A stretch of DNA of 64,000 nucleotides from Hermodice carunculata (Eukaryota > Annelida > Polychaeta > Eunicida > Amphinomidae): NCBI GenBank assembly GCA_964020975.1, contig OZ026614.1, positions 4,581,233 to 4,645,232 of the forward strand, read 5' to 3'. The translations under genes and the position numbers were made by a program. Positions 61,364 through 64,000 of this stretch are shown piece by piece. The notes beneath the pieces were generated by a model, which ran no database searches, was not told the DNA's origin, and was given only the letters and a program-made list of their open reading frames with translations. Numbering within the stretch: position 1 is the first letter of the stretch; each line of letters begins with the position of its first letter.

Positions 61364-64000
61364 TTTAAATGCTATATGACTAAAAGTAAGTTGATTTGGA
61401 AAAAAAATCAAACGTATTACCTTTATATGGAATTGGAACACAGAAAACAACTAAATTTGTAACGCATTTTTTGTAGACAAAATAGCTTCAAATTTATATT
61501 ATGATTCTTAATTACAAATGTGTTCCTTTATTGTTTTATGTAGTTGCAAAGTTAGAGCTAATGTTATTATTGTTGACACAAAGCACAATTCCAACCCCCA
61601 CTCCACCCACCCTTGTTTTTCATTATGTTTAACTGCTCTCCGTGTTTGTTTGTTTGTTTTGTTTTGTTTTTTTGTCATACAAGCGCTTGTACTTGGCTTG
61701 TGATTTCATTCTCATCATTTAAGTCTAAACCACTATGCAATTCGCCTTGCCATTTCGTGTCTTAGACATATTGTTGGCAGTGTTGACTTTTCAGTTTCAT
61801 CTAGCGTTTCCTCTAACCGTGTGACCAGAAATAAACAAAACAGGGGAAATTATAGGAATCTACTATTTCTGCAACCAGAAAAATATTATCTTTTTGAAAG
61901 TTAACTTCAAGCCAAAATTTGCAGCACCTTTACATCTAAGATATACCAAGCATCTGGCAGTACATGTAGATGCAATGCTGAATTGCTTATGTAAATGTAA
62001 ATACAAACAAAGCCAAATTTATTGGTTATATTGGGTTTATCTGCAACCGACTAGATAGATCAGGAATGTGATACGCCCCGTTTCTCTCACAAACATGTTC
62101 TAAGCTTTTGAAGGTGAAATAGGGGACTGCGGTAAGGCCCTAATTTTTCCCGCCCACCGTGAAACAAAAGGATTCTGCATAGGGTACCCAAGCCACAATA
62201 GGTGTATGGTGTGGTCACTCTGCGTTTAGGTATTGTACATATACGGTACTTCAGTACATTACTATAACAAGTGGAGTCATCATTCTACCTTCTTATGCCA
62301 AGACGGAATATTTTTGGTGTGATGTTTCTTGAACTTGCACATGAAGTCATAATGCCGTACATATGACAATGTTTTCTGATTCATAGAACCCAACCAATAC
62401 CTTTAGCAGGACTTGTGTCGGAACAGCCCATAATGTTGCCCTCTTTGAACTTAAAGAGCAAGGCACACGTCATTTATATACCAACCCAAGATTTCCCTAC
62501 AGGACCATAGCATACAAACATACGTCCGTCCGTATTTACACACATAGATTAAATGACTCAAATAGTCTGACATTGATAGTAGATACGTGTTTATATTATT
62601 GAAATTATCAAATTTTAACAAGGTAATTTTTTTTCACAAGGTAGTAGTGGCAGCGTCAGATATACATACGTAATTGAGACTGTGATGTCGAATTAAAAAA
62701 AAGCATTTATCAACTACATAAGAGCATCTCACATTTGTGGAAAATGGCAATTATTCACGTTTTACCCCCGATCAGAATCGTTCCAAACATTTTAGCTTCA
62801 TTACATAATTTGAGGTATATCAAACCTGTTCTGAGAGCTAGACTTCCTCCCGGCATATATTATCGTTACAAAATTATGTGTACCTTCAGAGCAGTTTAAA
62901 AAAGGTGATATTAAAAGCTTTGAAAATGGTTATCAGCTTTACCGTTGAACTTGTTAAGGGGAATGTGTATTCAATGAGTTCTGATAAACAATTTGAAGTA
63001 AAGCATTTTGTGTGATAAGTGTTGTCAATAATCAAGCATAAAATTTAAAGTTTTTCAACTCAGATTTCTCTAAAACAGCATCACATGCCTCAGCATGAGA
63101 CGTATGGCTATGTCTTATGAGACGAATGCGGTGGTCGGAATAGACAAATTAACTCAAACTATAACTTTTTTGGCCTTTTATTCTGAATATACAATTGGGC
63201 TCTTTGCTACAAGATACAATACAGTTGTTAACAACGACGGCGTCGTACCAAGGCCATACAGTGTTGTTACAATAATTACAAGTCTATAAAAATAGGTGCA
63301 CAATGAGCACTTTACACAATAAGGTTTCACATGATTATATATTTGAACATCAAAACGTACAAAAATTAAACAACTTTCTGAACCAGGAAACAAAGTAGAT
63401 ATGACTTAAAAAATATATATTTTGCAGCCACCTGACACTTTAAACAGCACACACAACAATGGAAACATCGCGTTCTCCTAATTTCTGTAACCTAAAACAC
63501 CTAAAATGATATACTTAAAAATATTTCCATACATATGAAGCATAAAATAACATTACTCTGGAAAATGCTCAAAATATTTTTTCATGTGACCCCTAAAATA
63601 AACATTACATGTAGTAAAATACTGTTTTTTCTTCATATACAATGTAAATGGATTTTCAAACTCACTAATTCCACTAAGTTGCTGCAAATATGTACTCCAA
63701 AGCAGTATATAAAGTTAGAGATAGTTATAAATATTAAAACTATTTGATATACAATGGTCATCGTATAATCATATTAAAACAAAATGAAAATCCACAATGA
63801 ATATCCGTCAAACACTATAGTCTTACGTCATACAATATGGCCATCAGTCATTCGATATGGCCTTTTTCAACAGCACCATAGCAGAATATTGACATTTCAT
63901 TTTACAAGAATATTAGACATGACAGTCTCATCTAAATAACCCCACATAATTACGACATATTAATAGCTACATTCACTCTGTTCACACACAACATGTGTCA
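61364..64000. other. AT-rich DNA to window end, nothing recognised
   Basis: About 2.6 kb with only short frames. A small TTTG/T-rich run lies near 61646-61672. No repeat array, RNA gene or transposon ends were seen. Upstream exons of the minus-strand candidate gene would have to lie here or beyond. Confidence 0.5.

Overview
This window looks like AT-rich, repeat-rich, gene-poor DNA from an animal, probably a marine invertebrate. The signs are eukaryotic splice-site patterns, long (TA)n and (CA)n(TA)n microsatellites, a piggyBac-type miniature transposon flanked by TTAA, a Mutator-like transposase N-terminus of a type seen in marine invertebrates, and many AGGCCTA words in non-coding DNA (a habit I associate with echinoderms; this is a weak inference). 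I see no bacterial gene organisation, rRNA, convincing tRNA or CRISPR locus. No gene could be followed from first to last exon.

Left flank (1-19.4 kb). This is mostly single-copy AT-rich DNA. It holds a 232-bp piggyBac-like MITE with a perfect 31-bp hairpin (1096-1335), a zone rich in imperfect ACACATGTG palindromes (5.4-6.4 kb), a Mutator-like transposase N-terminal ORF on the minus strand (7034-7558), and a head-to-head, phase-compatible pair of possible host exons (7809-8206). A decayed inverted duplication (9585-10299 versus 14433-15090) brackets three phase-compatible candidate exons on the plus strand (11430-13458). Six hairpin-like 15-mers spaced 47-58 bp apart lie at 16991-17265.

Centre (19.4-52.6 kb). 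This is the main feature. A ~1.2-kb element (called E here) occurs four times; the last three copies are preceded by a shared ~340-bp flank (F) and followed by satellite DNA. The satellite is built from two monomer lengths, short S (~266 bp) and long L (~343 bp), ordered S-S-L-S-L as a ~1486-bp higher-order repeat (HOR). About 15 complete or near-complete units and a partial one run from 28.6 to 52.58 kb. One unit (35113-37206) carries one extra S-L pair. Rare variants recur 11,009-11,010 bp apart, which points to multi-unit duplication inside the array. Small open frames recurring in every unit are a by-product of near-identity between units, not evidence of genes.

Right flank (52.6-64 kb). 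Single-copy DNA resumes abruptly at about 52585. It contains a 184-bp tandem duplication, a repeated 33-bp word with an inverted repeat, a 92-codon open frame that could be a first exon (55758-56033), a CCAAT/TATA promoter-like pair (56528-56564), an AT-cored long palindrome (56921-57073), several long (TA)n tracts, a GC-rich palindrome-dense island (60168-60433), and a two-exon, phase-compatible candidate gene on the minus strand (61252-60694). The candidate exons are in separate places and orientations, and nothing shows that they work together.
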